A stretch of 64,000 nucleotides of DNA from Bacteroidaceae bacterium (GCA_017556045.1 JAFZFF010000086.1:1-64000), one strand, 5' to 3'; shown: positions 54,952 through 64,000, counted from the stretch's first letter. Notes: a model not told the origin generated them from the sequence alone. A program made the numbers and translations.

Positions 54952-54984
54952 ATGGGCGGGAACATCGAAGATGCTCCCGCCCAT
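54952..54984. terminator. Bidirectional terminator after rprY
   Basis: ATGGGCGGGA-CATC / GATG-TCCCGCCCAT with a one-base mismatch and loop GAA; followed by T-rich runs on the plus strand. Lies between convergent rprY and the 57-aa membrane gene. Confidence 0.85.
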
Positions 54985-55016
54985 ATCTTTTCTTACATTA
55001 TACAGCTCTGTATGTC

Positions 55017-55190
55017 TTATTCATACTTTTTGTTGAGCCAAATGTACAATACCAATCCTGCAATCATTGCGCCCAATGAACCGAACTGTACGGCATTGAT
55101 ATTGTTCCAACCCAAGAAGTGGCTGAGAACTAATACGATAGCAGCAAGGACAATGATGATGATGCCTAAGTTTTTCAGAAATCCATTCAT
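55017..55190 (-). CDS. Small two-span membrane protein
   Basis: A 57-residue peptide from ATG 55190 to TAA 55017: MNGFLKNLGIIIIVLAAIVL, then a short loop and a second hydrophobic span (GAMIAGLVLYIWLNKK). Bacteroidales genomes carry many short membrane proteins of this design; I do not know its function. It converges on rprY over a shared terminator and stands alone. Confidence 0.75.
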   Translation of the reverse strand: MNGFLKNLGIIIIVLAAIVLVLSHFLGWNNINAVQFGSLGAMIAGLVLYIWLNKKYE

Positions 55191-55384
55191 AATCTTTATC
55201 TATTTATTTTTAAGTCTTTCGTGTAAAAGTTTACAAAGAAACACAATATTCTCCAAATGTGAAAATAAATTCGCCGAAATTTTCACTTTTTTATCTATGA
55301 TTTGCGTGGTGATTATTTTTTTTAAGGAATTGTCATATTTATTGGAATTTATTTTCATGATAATTGGCAATATTGTTAAAAAAC

Positions 55385-55422
55385 CTATACCTTTGCTAAA
55401 TAAACATTACATATAGGTATAG
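55385..55422. promoter_or_regulatory. Promoter and flanking inverted repeat of five-gene operon
   Basis: The -7 box TACCTTTG lies at 55388-55395 (weak -33, TTGG, at 55364-55367). CTATACCT (55385-55392) and AGGTATAG (55415-55422) form a perfect 8-bp inverted repeat that spans from the -7 region to just before the ATG at 55426, so it could be an operator or a 5' hairpin. Confidence 0.6.
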
Positions 55423-55425
55423 ATT

Positions 55426-56844
55426 ATGTTTGATAAGCGAAGAATTATGGCATTAGTGGTGGTGATGAGCGTTGTGTTTATGCTTGCCGCCCAAAGTAAG
55501 AAACCGGCATGGACTCAAAAAGAGCCTAACAAGAAGGATGAATATATTGGAATTGTGCGCGTTCAAAAGCCATCACCGATGGATACAATTCCTTTTGATC
55601 CTGAATACAAAGTTAAGGCTGTACGTAGTGCATTGTGGAAGGTTGCATCTCAAATGCCTTGGGAAATAGAACAGAACAATTCTTTGTTCGCTGTTTTGTC
55701 TAAGAAGAATGCATATAAATCATCTTTGAATGATGTGCTCTTGGGAGAGATTCAAAAGTCATCTTATTTTAAGTTGGCTGGCGAATGGGAAGATGAAACT
55801 GAATATTGGTGCTTTGTTTCAGTAAAGAAAGATGATGCGAGACTGTTTGTTGAGCAGATGGTAGAAAATAAAAAGAATACTGCTTTGCAAATGTTTGAAG
55901 AAGCTAAGGGTTTGCAAGCTGATGGATATGTGTACCGTGCTGCTAAAAAGTATGCAGAGGCATTAGACTCGTTGCATCCTGCCATATTCCGCTATCTGCC
56001 AATCGAATGTGATACGGGTATGGTTGATTTGGGTCAGCAAATATATGATAGTTATGTCAATGTTTATAAAGGAGTGGCATTGTCAACTAATGTGAAGACT
56101 ATTCCTGCTGTATATGGAGAGGGAGTTCCCGGTAATTTTTCTGTGCTTGTTACTCAAAATGATAATCCTTTGCGCAAGTTAGGGATTATAACAACTTTTG
56201 AGGGTATTTTGAGTGCTGATCCTACAACCGATGATAAGGGTTGTTATCATTTCTCGATAGATAATATTACATCTAAGAGTGAGGCACAAACGATATCAAT
56301 TGCAATTGATACGGATTATTTAATGGATTTGCCATTGATTTATGGATGCAATGTACAGGATGGACGTCATTTGTTCCCCTCATTGAAGATTCCTGTTCGT
56401 TTGTTTAATCCTAAGTCTTTTGTAAAAATTAATACAATAGAGAAAGATTCTTTGTTGAATCAGAGCTTGAAAAAAATGTGGGAAAATAATAGAACAGATG
56501 CTACATTGATTGAGCGTTTTGATTCGGCTGATATTGTTGTTGAAACTAATGTCGCGGTAAAGAAAGAGAAAGATGTTACTACTAATAAGTATCAATTTGT
56601 GCAGTATAGTGCATCAATGGAAATTAATGTGAAGGGAATTGCTGATGATGTCGTATTGACAAAATATGAAATAAGCGACTTTAAGATTATGTTGCCTGCA
56701 GCTCGAACAGAAGAACAGGTAAGGCAGTCTGCCTTGAGAGAGATGATAAGACAATTGAATAGAGAGTTTGTCGCTCATGTTGAGAATTACAAGTTTAATA
56801 AACGCGCTTTAATATGGTCTCCTTTATCAGTCGAAGAAGAGTAA
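55426..56844 (+). CDS. Exported LPP20/FlgT-like protein (operon gene 1)
   Basis: A 472-residue protein with an N-terminal hydrophobic signal (RIMALVVVMSVVFMLAAQ). The following KPAWTQKEP---DEYIGIVRVQ resembles the start of LPP20/FlgT-type domains (PxWV...Y-GVG), and is followed by the helical A--A region and a beta sandwich (about 240-330). The C-terminal domain (MWENNRTDATLIERFDSADI, then ASMEINVKGIADDVVL) looks like the second half of the same family. Function unknown; such proteins associate with outer-membrane assemblies. It is the first gene of a five-gene, A+T-rich operon. It ends 31 bases inside the next gene. Confidence 0.65.
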   Translation: MFDKRRIMALVVVMSVVFMLAAQSKKPAWTQKEPNKKDEYIGIVRVQKPSPMDTIPFDPEYKVKAVRSALWKVASQMPWEIEQNNSLFAVLSKKNAYKSSLNDVLLGEIQKSSYFKLAGEWEDETEYWCFVSVKKDDARLFVEQMVENKKNTALQMFEEAKGLQADGYVYRAAKKYAEALDSLHPAIFRYLPIECDTGMVDLGQQIYDSYVNVYKGVALSTNVKTIPAVYGEGVPGNFSVLVTQNDNPLRKLGIITTFEGILSADPTTDDKGCYHFSIDNITSKSEAQTISIAIDTDYLMDLPLIYGCNVQDGRHLFPSLKIPVRLFNPKSFVKINTIEKDSLLNQSLKKMWENNRTDATLIERFDSADIVVETNVAVKKEKDVTTNKYQFVQYSASMEINVKGIADDVVLTKYEISDFKIMLPAARTEEQVRQSALREMIRQLNREFVAHVENYKFNKRALIWSPLSVEEE

Positions 56845-59246
56845 AGTTTGGATTGGCTTTGCTTTTGTGTAGTGCATTGATTGCTCCTGTCAATGCGCAG
56901 GTTACGCGTGGTCAATTGCTTCGTTTGTTTTATAAGGCATCCAGTTATTCTAATAGCGGGAATACTGATAAGGCTATAGAAACATATAGGGAGATTGCAA
57001 CATTGGCACCACAGTATCCAGATACATATTTGCGAATGGCTGAAGTATATGATAAAGCTGATGATGTTGAGTCTGCGATTGTCATGTATCGAAAATACAT
57101 AAACTTGGAAATGGATGATGCCAAGATCAAAGAGCCAGGAGCACGTTTGAAGGAATTGGAAAGTAAATTGGGAGTAAAACATTATGAGGAAGCAGAAGAA
57201 GAGCAGGTGATGACTTTGTTTGCAAAGTACGATGTTGTGCAATCAAAAACACCGTCAAAAGCAAAAGAAACATCGCCATCTACCGAATCGTTGCAGTTGT
57301 TTGCCCAAGTTGATCAGAAAAAAACAAAAGCGGAACCAGCCCTTAATCAGGTGGATAAAAAGGAAACAGAAGACACTAAAGTGGTTTCAGAGACTCCTAC
57401 TCCAGATTATGCTCAGCCCGTGAAAACAGATATTGGCCAAGGATTGTCATTGTTTAGTTTATCTGCATTGGTGGAGACTCGCAATGAATTTGTACAGGAT
57501 GATGTTGTTCAATTAAATGATACTACCTCTGATGAAACTGTAGAACAAATAAAGAGTGCTCCGATTAATGTTTCAGGTGATATGGCTTCTATCGAAGCAG
57601 GTCTCAATGGAAAAGTGAAGCAAGATAGTGGTGTGGGTGCTGACGAAGTAATCGTTCTTGATGCTGATTTTTTGAGCAAGGTGCATTCTCAAGCAGTAAA
57701 GGAACAAACCAATATACAGAGTAACGTAGTTGACTATTGTGCAAATCCTTTGCTAACGTATGTAAAACAAGATAGATTATCTCTGTATCGAATAGACCCT
57801 TCTCATGCTACTGGTGCTTTGGATGCAGAAACAAATGTTGCAAACGTAGAATCAATATTATCGGGAAAGTGGGTTTCGTCAGACTGTAATAGTAATGGAC
57901 ACGAAACTTGGATGTTCGAGATTTCCCAGTTTGGCGATACTTGGTCTGTCACATTGGATAATTTATCGGGCATATATATGGATGACGAAAATATTATAAG
58001 TGATTCATGGCGTGCAATACAGAGCATGTGGACGTATAACCATGCAATAAACAGGAAAGTTAAAGAGTTGAAATCTAATTCAGTGAAGGCTCAAATTCAG
58101 AATGGGAAAGTCTACTTTTCTTTCTTTACCGAGCATCAGTATGAGCCGAATGAGAAGATTTATAATTGGAGTCGTAATGTGTTAACTGGTATTTCTGGAT
58201 TTGTCCCGTTTGGAGGTATAGTATCTAAGGTTGGAAACTCTGTTATCAATTATGTGTCTGAAAAGGATTTGCAGAAGACTTATACAACAACATTTGAATT
58301 CAATTTTAGACCATTAACAGCAAATGCATTAAGATGTGAATATGTGATTTCTGAGAGAGAACGTTCGAGTTTGGGTGAGAAGGAAATTTATAAGGAGCGT
58401 AAGTCGTGCATGTTCTATAAGACTGAATTCTCCTATAAAGGCTTTGATTTTACTTCGGATAGCGAGGCTAATTTATTGAACAAAAAGTTGTATGCCCTAT
58501 TGAAGGATGAGGCAAAGAATGATTTCTCAAAATTGTACCCGTTGGCTTGCATGGAATATTATGGTGCAGGTACTAAGAAATCCATTTCAAAGGCAGTAGG
58601 TCTCATGCAAGAGTTGGCAGAAAAAGAAAATTGTCAACGTGCAAAGGCTTGGTTAATCCCTGTATGTTATAATCTGTCCTTGGACGAAAAGGCGTATCCG
58701 TTACGTGTTGTTCGCAAACATTTCCGCAGCTATGTTGATGAGTTGTTGCAAGATTTGATGAACGAGCAATATCCATATGCGTATAGTCTACAAGCTGATA
58801 TTTATATGAGTAGTGGTGCTCATCTTGAAAATGTGCTTCCTCTTTACACAAAGGCTGCAAATTTAGGCGACATCTATGCTTTGTATAAGTTAGGCATGAT
58901 GTACGTTGATGGACAAATGGAAGAAAAAGACGGAACAAAAGCGATATCTTATCTCACTCAAGCCGCCCAAAAGGGTTATGCAGATGCTTATTGGCAGTTG
59001 GCACTATTGTATAGGGCTGGAAAATTAGTAGATAAGGACTATTCTAAATATACAGAGAATCTGTTCAAAGCAGTGAATGAAGGATCAATTAGTGCATTAA
59101 AAGAATTGAGTGAAGCATATAGCTTGGGACTAGGTGTAAAGCAAAGCTTTGAAATGGCTAATCAGATGAAAATGTATTATATGCAGGCTGTTAATGATGA
59201 ATGGAAAGAGGTCTTGAATGTTTATGGCTATAATACTTTGTTGTAA
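56814..59246 (+). CDS. Exported TPR/Sel1-repeat protein (operon gene 2)
   Basis: An 810-residue exported protein: signal ending APVNAQ, then TPR units at about 30-110 (SNSGNTDKAIETYREIATLA), a Lys/Thr/Glu-rich linker (125-210), a beta-rich middle (330-520) and, from about 545, Sel1-like repeats (ALYKLGMMYVDGQMEEKDGT, AYWQLALLYRAGKLVDKDY). The arrangement suggests a scaffold that binds several partners. Overlaps gene 1 by 31 bases. Confidence 0.75.
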   Translation: MVSFISRRRVKFGLALLLCSALIAPVNAQVTRGQLLRLFYKASSYSNSGNTDKAIETYREIATLAPQYPDTYLRMAEVYDKADDVESAIVMYRKYINLEMDDAKIKEPGARLKELESKLGVKHYEEAEEEQVMTLFAKYDVVQSKTPSKAKETSPSTESLQLFAQVDQKKTKAEPALNQVDKKETEDTKVVSETPTPDYAQPVKTDIGQGLSLFSLSALVETRNEFVQDDVVQLNDTTSDETVEQIKSAPINVSGDMASIEAGLNGKVKQDSGVGADEVIVLDADFLSKVHSQAVKEQTNIQSNVVDYCANPLLTYVKQDRLSLYRIDPSHATGALDAETNVANVESILSGKWVSSDCNSNGHETWMFEISQFGDTWSVTLDNLSGIYMDDENIISDSWRAIQSMWTYNHAINRKVKELKSNSVKAQIQNGKVYFSFFTEHQYEPNEKIYNWSRNVLTGISGFVPFGGIVSKVGNSVINYVSEKDLQKTYTTTFEFNFRPLTANALRCEYVISERERSSLGEKEIYKERKSCMFYKTEFSYKGFDFTSDSEANLLNKKLYALLKDEAKNDFSKLYPLACMEYYGAGTKKSISKAVGLMQELAEKENCQRAKAWLIPVCYNLSLDEKAYPLRVVRKHFRSYVDELLQDLMNEQYPYAYSLQADIYMSSGAHLENVLPLYTKAANLGDIYALYKLGMMYVDGQMEEKDGTKAISYLTQAAQKGYADAYWQLALLYRAGKLVDKDYSKYTENLFKAVNEGSISALKELSEAYSLGLGVKQSFEMANQMKMYYMQAVNDEWKEVLNVYGYNTLL

Positions 59247-59251
59247 ATGTT

Positions 59252-60361
59252 ATGAAAAAGTTTTTTAGATATAGCTTGTTTTATGCTTTTTTTATGCTAT
59301 TGCATACTACCAATATATATGGAGTGGAGACTCCTCGTCAAATAGCCCGTATTATCGAGCAATTGTCGTGTGAACTTCCCGAAAAAGGTACTTTTATTTG
59401 CTCCTCGGTTGATATGTCATTTCCTCTCTACATAGAACGCAATGATGTTGCCGTAACTCAAGTAGGACTGCGATTATTTACTGAGGATATGCGTGCAGAT
59501 CTTGACCATATTGTCTGCAATGCAGTAGAGCGTTTGATGTTGGAACTTAAGTTGTCTTCTGATGTAAAGAAACAGAAAAAACTATTGAAAGAGTATCAAG
59601 TAACTTTGGTATTCAATGGTTTTAATTTAGGTACAGTACAATTCCCTTCATTGGATAATGCGCTTCGACTTTTTCAAAATGATGCTCTGGTAACAATGAA
59701 GGTGGAAAACAAACAGATTATTTTGCGTGTGCAGAGTGGCGATGATGTTTGGATGATAACAATGCCTGCAGATCGAGAATTGTTGTATGCTTATGATAAA
59801 AAAGAACATGAGGATATTCTCAAGAATGAATTGGAATCTTGGTCTGGAAAATATAAAAAGAATCAGCTTCCGACTAAAGCCGAACTCCAAAATGTAGAAG
59901 AAGGCGTATACCTTTTGCCTGGAATGTCATATATGATAGATTCATTGAAAAGTGACAGTTATTATACTGTGAACGGAGAGCAAGTGTTACCCTTATTTGA
60001 GAAGTCTCAGCCTGTTAAATCTTTGCAAAATCTTCTTTTGGGTTGCGTTGAAAAGAAAGATGTTTCAGTCAAACTTCGTTATCGTACGTATGATAGGGAA
60101 GAGAAGTATTGCTCAATGCCTTTGAGTTCCTTTTTAGGATACATGCAAAGTCAAGGTCTAGAATTGTATTCTGCAGTATATTCGCAAGAAAATAATGAGT
60201 TACGTGGTCTCTTATTGATGTTTCATCCTATATATAATTATACGCATATGGTTATAGTGAATTACGACAAGGCTATCTTTGGCGCTAATGAAACATGTCT
60301 ATTCGGAGAATTTTATACATTTATACCTCAGCATAATATCAAAAATTTATTTAACTACTAA
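59252..60361 (+). CDS. Exported protein of unknown family (operon gene 3)
   Basis: A 369-residue exported protein: signal peptide (FRYSLFYAFFMLLHTTNIYG), then about 340 residues with no motif I recognise. Only two Cys lie near a common segment (FICSSVDM and DHIVCN), which might be a disulphide. It starts six bases after gene 2. Confidence 0.7.
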   Translation: MKKFFRYSLFYAFFMLLHTTNIYGVETPRQIARIIEQLSCELPEKGTFICSSVDMSFPLYIERNDVAVTQVGLRLFTEDMRADLDHIVCNAVERLMLELKLSSDVKKQKKLLKEYQVTLVFNGFNLGTVQFPSLDNALRLFQNDALVTMKVENKQIILRVQSGDDVWMITMPADRELLYAYDKKEHEDILKNELESWSGKYKKNQLPTKAELQNVEEGVYLLPGMSYMIDSLKSDSYYTVNGEQVLPLFEKSQPVKSLQNLLLGCVEKKDVSVKLRYRTYDREEKYCSMPLSSFLGYMQSQGLELYSAVYSQENNELRGLLLMFHPIYNYTHMVIVNYDKAIFGANETCLFGEFYTFIPQHNIKNLFNY

Positions 60362-60366
60362 GTAAT

Positions 60367-61359
60367 ATGAAGAGTGCGAAACGTTTGATCTCATTGGGCG
60401 CTGTATTTTTGTTTATGATAAGCCCTGTCTTTTCACAATTAGATGTTGTGAAAGTAAATATAGAAGATGGAATCAGTGATGCTGTTTTAAAACAGAAGAT
60501 GGAGTTAAATGCAACACATCTTATGTCTTTATTCAATTCTACTATTATCGAAGGTAAAAGTCGCCTGAAATTGGAGGATGAGGCTTTTACTGCAGATGGA
60601 CGAAATTGTGTTAAAGATTTATGGGAGTCAAGTGCTATGATGTGTCCTGTTTCATCCATAACAGAAAAATGTCTTTCTTTGGGTGAGGGTAAGGGATATC
60701 AACTTCGTAATCTCCCCATAACCATGTTGGCTGCTGACGAAGATTCTCAAGAACAAGAATTAGTTATCAACTTTACTTCTACGGGTCAGATTGACAATGT
60801 TTTGGTAGCTTTGGAACAACATCGATATGTTGATATTATCAGCGCGAATATTTCTGTGAAAGACCTGGTTCGTCGTCAAACAATTATTGAATTTGTTGAA
60901 AATTTCCGTACTTCTTACAATCGTAAAGATATTGATTATATTAATAGTGTGTTTAGTAACAATGCATTGATTATAACCGGTAAGGTTGTAAAAGTCAAGG
61001 AAATGTCTGATCACATGTTACAAACTTTAGGAACAGAGCGTGTGCAATATCAAACTTCTACAAAGGAAGAGTACATTAAGAATCTAAAGCGCTGTTTCGC
61101 TCGTAATTCGTACATCAACTTGAAGTTCGAAGAATTAGAGGTTGTGCGTCATCCTATCCATGAACATATTTATGGAGTTACATTGAAGCAATATTGGAAT
61201 TCTTCTACCTATTCAGATGTCGGATATTTGTTCCTCATGATTGATTTTACAGATCCTACTTTACCATGTATACAGGTTCGTACTTGGCAGCCTGAGAAAT
61301 ATAATGGTAAAAAGATTGACAGAGAAGAAATTTTTGAACTTGCAGATTTCAGCATTTAA
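60367..61359 (+). CDS. Exported protein with NTF2-like C-terminal domain (operon gene 4)
   Basis: A 330-residue exported protein: signal ending SPVFSQ. Residues about 175-300 match an NTF2/SnoaL-like fold (TIIEFVENFRTSYNRKDIDY ... SNNALIITGKVVKVK, then NLKRCFARNSYINLKFEELE and RTWQPEKYN), as in small ligand-binding domains. The N-terminal half is unrecognised. Five bases after gene 3. Confidence 0.7.
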   Translation: MKSAKRLISLGAVFLFMISPVFSQLDVVKVNIEDGISDAVLKQKMELNATHLMSLFNSTIIEGKSRLKLEDEAFTADGRNCVKDLWESSAMMCPVSSITEKCLSLGEGKGYQLRNLPITMLAADEDSQEQELVINFTSTGQIDNVLVALEQHRYVDIISANISVKDLVRRQTIIEFVENFRTSYNRKDIDYINSVFSNNALIITGKVVKVKEMSDHMLQTLGTERVQYQTSTKEEYIKNLKRCFARNSYINLKFEELEVVRHPIHEHIYGVTLKQYWNSSTYSDVGYLFLMIDFTDPTLPCIQVRTWQPEKYNGKKIDREEIFELADFSI

Positions 61360-61407
61360 GTTCTTCCTCTATTGAGGCATAAAGTTTAATTATATAGATT
61401 AAGAGTG

Positions 61408-62763
61408 ATGAGAAAATTATTATTTGTTAGTATTGCTTTATTTGCAGTAGCAAGCTCTTTTGCTCAAAAGAAGTTAAGCATCAAGGATATTACTCCAGAG
61501 TTAAGTGTATATCCGTGTCAAGATCGTTATGAAGCATTAGTCGTAATTAGATGTTCTGAGGATTTTGAATTAGAGTTTAAGTCAAATGTAGATCGTGAGT
61601 TGTCTATTACACGAGAAGTAGAGGGCACAGAAAAGATTTACAACATCGTGTTTAAGACTCGTGAGGAGGGTACATCTTTCAAAGGCCGTATGTTGTCGAT
61701 TATGGCTCCTTTCTTTGATAAAATTTACGTTCCTCTTGAACTTAAACAAAAGGAAAAGAAGGAGTTTTTGGTGTCTGACCCATATTCATCTCTTCGCAGT
61801 CCTTTCTACTCATATCTCGAAAAGGGAAATGAACTCTTTACAGAAGGTATGTATGGTCAGGCAAAAGATCAATATCATATGGCTCAGAGATGTCCTGAAT
61901 ATTTAGACTTTGACAATACGATAGATCAGTACCTAACTTTATGTGATAGTATGATTAGTTGGACTGAGATTGTTGATGAGGCTGAAGCTAAGGGTGATTA
62001 TTATCGTGCGCGCGATTATTTGGCAATGATGACAAACAATAACACTAAATGTGTGACATTGCGAGAGCGTTACAATAATGTAATGATTGATTATAATATC
62101 CGTTGTAATGCAGATATGGCCAATGGTGAACAATATATGCTTGACGGCTATTATGAGAAGGCTAAGGCTGTATATCAAAATGCCGTGGCTATGCGTAACC
62201 CTCGAATCGCTGAAGCAGAATACAAACTTCATGAGATTGAGAAATTGACATACAAGAAGACTAATAAGACCCGTACATTCTTTTATCAGAGTCTTGAAAA
62301 TTGCCCTATCGGATTTATGTCTGCAGGATGTATGCCTTCTGGTTCTGCAGGATATTTTTCTATGAATCTTAATAAATCTTGCTTTGACTTGTTGACTAAT
62401 ATTAATGAGCGTTTTGACGAATTTACCATGGATTATCAGGTAAATGTAAGTGCTGGATGGACCGTCCCGATGTATAAGTCTTACGCTTTCCTCTATTTTA
62501 CTCCTTTTGCTTATACTGGTGGAGGATGTTCAATTATAATGCCTAAAGGAGAAGCTAGTGGTGATAATATGTTCACAACTTTCGTAAACCAAGATATTCG
62601 TTGGTATCATGCTGTATCTCCAGAGGTTGGTATTATTCTTAAATATTGGCGAGTAGCGCTTAACTACAAGTATAAGTATAAGTATTGGATTGGAGATTGT
62701 GATGGCTTAAAAGATGTCTTAGGTTCATCTGTTCATTCTTTCGGAGTGGGTATAGCTTGGTAA
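61408..62763 (+). CDS. Exported TPR plus beta-barrel-like protein (operon gene 5)
   Basis: A 451-residue exported protein from ATG 61408 (GTG 61405 just before it is less likely). Signal ends ASSFAQ. A beta-rich part (25-135) precedes TPR-like helices (YLEKGNELFTEGMYGQAKDQ ... NGEQYMLDGYYEKAKAVYQNA, 140-275). The last 160 residues alternate like outer-membrane strands and end in VHSFGVGIAW, an aromatic terminus typical of barrels. It could be the outer-membrane anchor of the operon's assembly. Confidence 0.7.
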   Translation: MRKLLFVSIALFAVASSFAQKKLSIKDITPELSVYPCQDRYEALVVIRCSEDFELEFKSNVDRELSITREVEGTEKIYNIVFKTREEGTSFKGRMLSIMAPFFDKIYVPLELKQKEKKEFLVSDPYSSLRSPFYSYLEKGNELFTEGMYGQAKDQYHMAQRCPEYLDFDNTIDQYLTLCDSMISWTEIVDEAEAKGDYYRARDYLAMMTNNNTKCVTLRERYNNVMIDYNIRCNADMANGEQYMLDGYYEKAKAVYQNAVAMRNPRIAEAEYKLHEIEKLTYKKTNKTRTFFYQSLENCPIGFMSAGCMPSGSAGYFSMNLNKSCFDLLTNINERFDEFTMDYQVNVSAGWTVPMYKSYAFLYFTPFAYTGGGCSIIMPKGEASGDNMFTTFVNQDIRWYHAVSPEVGIILKYWRVALNYKYKYKYWIGDCDGLKDVLGSSVHSFGVGIAW

Positions 62764-62777
62764 TCTGGCGATAAATA

Positions 62778-62805
62778 AAAAGGGGAGGCGTTAACCTCCC
62801 CTTTT
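62778..62805. terminator. Bidirectional terminator
   Basis: AAAAGGGGAGG / CCTCCCCTTTT, perfect 11-bp stem, loop CGTTAA, between the five-gene operon and the convergent barrel gene. Confidence 0.9.
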
Positions 62806-62806
62806 G

Positions 62807-63505
62807 TTATTTGAATAAATCCACCAGATAAGTCACTTTTGCAGTGATGGTCGTGTTGGCTGAGCGGCCAAAAGGATCTGCTTTAGAGTTTCCGAACATG
62901 TCGGAGAGGCCAAAGAAATAGCGGCCTTCTATGAGGAAGTTTCCGATGGCGCTCTTGAGTTCCATACCCAAGCCTCCAGCAATACCATATTCGAGGCGGT
63001 TTTCTACGGCTTTGCCATATTGCTGAATGATGTTGTTGGGGCGCCAGTTTGTATTCCAAGGATCCTCTTGGGTGAATCCGTAGTGTTCGGCATCGTTGAG
63101 GAATAGACCTATCTGAGGACCTGCATTGACGAAGAACTGCATGCCGCGCTCTTCTTCTCCCCAGCCCAGATGTGCGAAGAAGGGAATTTCTATGTAGTTG
63201 GTCGTGCGACTATAGGTGTTGTTTGTGCCATCATCAATAGTTTCGTTCCATCCGCGCTGGGCGAAGTTCAGTTCGAGCTGGGCCGCACAGATAAGCGAAA
63301 AATATTTTTCGGAGGTGTAGCGCAGGGTTAGTCCACCTGCGTAACCGGGCTGAAGTCCCTGCTTTATTGTGGGGCTGAAATCTACGCTGCTGAGATTGTA
63401 TCCTGCGTTGAAACCAACTGCAAGATTATTGCGTAGCTCACCCACCTGAGCTGCAAGGCTGCTTGCGATGAGGGCTATTGTTAATAGGGTGAATAGTCGC
63501 TTCAT
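62807..63505 (-). CDS. Outer-membrane beta-barrel protein (PorT-like)
   Basis: A 232-residue exported eight-strand-type barrel: signal ending SSLAAQ, then strands LAVGFNAGYNLSSVDF, YAGGLTLRYTSEKYF and a C-terminal TITAKVTYLVDLF with terminal aromatic. PorT-like proteins serve many roles in Bacteroidota envelopes. It starts one base before the stop of the upstream gene (TAATG) and so is coupled with it. Confidence 0.85.
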   Translation of the reverse strand: MKRLFTLLTIALIASSLAAQVGELRNNLAVGFNAGYNLSSVDFSPTIKQGLQPGYAGGLTLRYTSEKYFSLICAAQLELNFAQRGWNETIDDGTNNTYSRTTNYIEIPFFAHLGWGEEERGMQFFVNAGPQIGLFLNDAEHYGFTQEDPWNTNWRPNNIIQQYGKAVENRLEYGIAGGLGMELKSAIGNFLIEGRYFFGLSDMFGNSKADPFGRSANTTITAKVTYLVDLFK

Positions 63506-64000
63506 TAGTCAAAATCGATTTTCTGCAGTTCGTATTCGTTGCTGAAATGCACGAAGAATACTTTTCTATTGATAAAGCCTCCCCAGTTGTTTACACGCTC
63601 AAACTTGAAGCCTGTCTGTATGGGACTATATTCCATCTCGCTCAAACGATTGTCCATATCAGTGCCGTATAGATGCATTGCCTTGAGGAAGTAGTAGCCT
63701 ATATCAAAGCCGAGGATAGCATACTTGGGGTATCTGTTTGCTATCTCCTTACTATATATGCGGCGGTACTTCTTATGGTAGTTTATTGCCTGTGGCAACA
63801 GGTTGTTGGTGTAGAATGATGTGTAGAAGTAGGTGTCGATTTCATAGAACGACGCCAAATGATTGTTGGTATACACCTGATATTCGGGATAGCCGAAGAG
63901 GTGCATGTTGTACTTCGTGGTAGTAGTGTCGCGTACCAATAATTGGAACACTGGCATCATGTTGTTCAGTACACCACTCTTCTTGGATGTCATCATGAGG
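63505..64000 (-). CDS. C-terminal part of periplasmic binding/LysM-type protein (truncated by window)
   Basis: Only the last 165 or so codons are in the window; the frame is open to the edge. The text HLFGYPEYQVYTNNHLASFY, FYTSFYTNNLLPQAINYHKK and NNWGGFINRKVFFVHFSN fits the C-terminal lobe of Bacteroidales periplasmic-binding-type-1 proteins with N-terminal LysM domains. The apparent ATG near 63996 is internal. Overlaps the barrel gene start by one base. Confidence 0.7.
   Translation of the reverse strand, partial: LMMTSKKSGVLNNMMPVFQLLVRDTTTTKYNMHLFGYPEYQVYTNNHLASFYEIDTYFYTSFYTNNLLPQAINYHKKYRRIYSKEIANRYPKYAILGFDIGYYFLKAMHLYGTDMDNRLSEMEYSPIQTGFKFERVNNWGGFINRKVFFVHFSNEYELQKIDFD

Noticed and set aside
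54940..55416. A 158-codon plus-strand open frame after rprY
   Set aside because: It starts within a terminator hairpin, reads across the real 57-aa minus-strand membrane gene and has no start signal or protein-like pattern.

Overview
The window is a contiguous piece of a Bacteroidota chromosome, almost certainly order Bacteroidales (Bacteroides/Prevotella-like; family not resolved). The main reasons are the recurring promoter form TTTG, 19-20 bases, TAnnTTTG; the RprX/RprY pair; a Bacteroides-type argF' carbamoyltransferase; an ExbB-X-ExbD-ExbD operon; a SppA-LpxK-PunA-ThiL-GH20 string; a 'smalltalk' micro-protein; and many exported lipoproteins. Identifications rest on motif recognition by eye, not on database searches.

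Layout. 0-4 kb: accessory and A+T-rich, with a C10 (streptopain-like) protease plus partner lipoprotein, an IS982-type transposase remnant and an orphan lipoprotein. 4.1-6.3 kb: birA facing a hot-dog thioesterase, then a 74-aa protein translationally coupled to tadA. 6.4-13 kb: a macroglobulin-domain surface protein and a 1,296-aa M60 metallopeptidase. 13.4-16.9 kb: ilvB-ilvN-ilvC (minus strand), preceded by what reads as a complete ribosome-mediated attenuator, and bracketed by two MITE-like elements. 17.1-23.8 kb: a minus-strand arginine operon (acyltransferase, argG, pspC-like, argC, four-helix-bundle gene, argD, argF', argB). 24-30.3 kb: the sppA-lpxK-punA-thiL-GH20 operon. 30.6-33.8 kb: tRNA-Ser, the Exb energy-transduction operon and an Lrp-type regulator. 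33.8-34.8 kb: a decayed DUF4248/smalltalk cassette. 34.8-41.4 kb: Ca/Na antiporter, YccF protein, tRNA-Arg, TRIC-type channel, mutS2 with an odd in-frame insert, and a DcaP-like porin. 41.5-46 kb: tatA, a Tat-exported Gfo/Idh oxidoreductase, a DUF1080 protein, a TIM-barrel protein and tatC in one minus-strand set. 46-48 kb: a MORN-repeat protein and an inositol-monophosphatase-type enzyme. 48.3-48.7 kb: two identical tRNA-Lys genes. 49-52.5 kb: a NapH/NapG-like polyferredoxin fusion and a Tat-lipoprotein aldo/keto reductase. 52.7-54.9 kb: rprX-rprY. 55.4-62.8 kb: a five-gene A+T-rich operon of exported proteins of unknown role. 62.8-64 kb: an outer-membrane barrel and a truncated periplasmic-binding/LysM-type protein.

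How the genes work together. Branched-chain and arginine biosynthesis stand side by side as two separately controlled operons. The Tat genes sit with one Tat substrate and lie within 10 kb of two more twin-arginine proteins, suggesting a local redox and sugar-oxidation theme at the cell envelope. The most interesting items are the ilv leader-peptide attenuator, the Tat-linked 3-keto-sugar module, the uncharacterised five-gene envelope operon at 55.4-62.8 kb, and the two MITE-like insertions with 11-bp target duplications.
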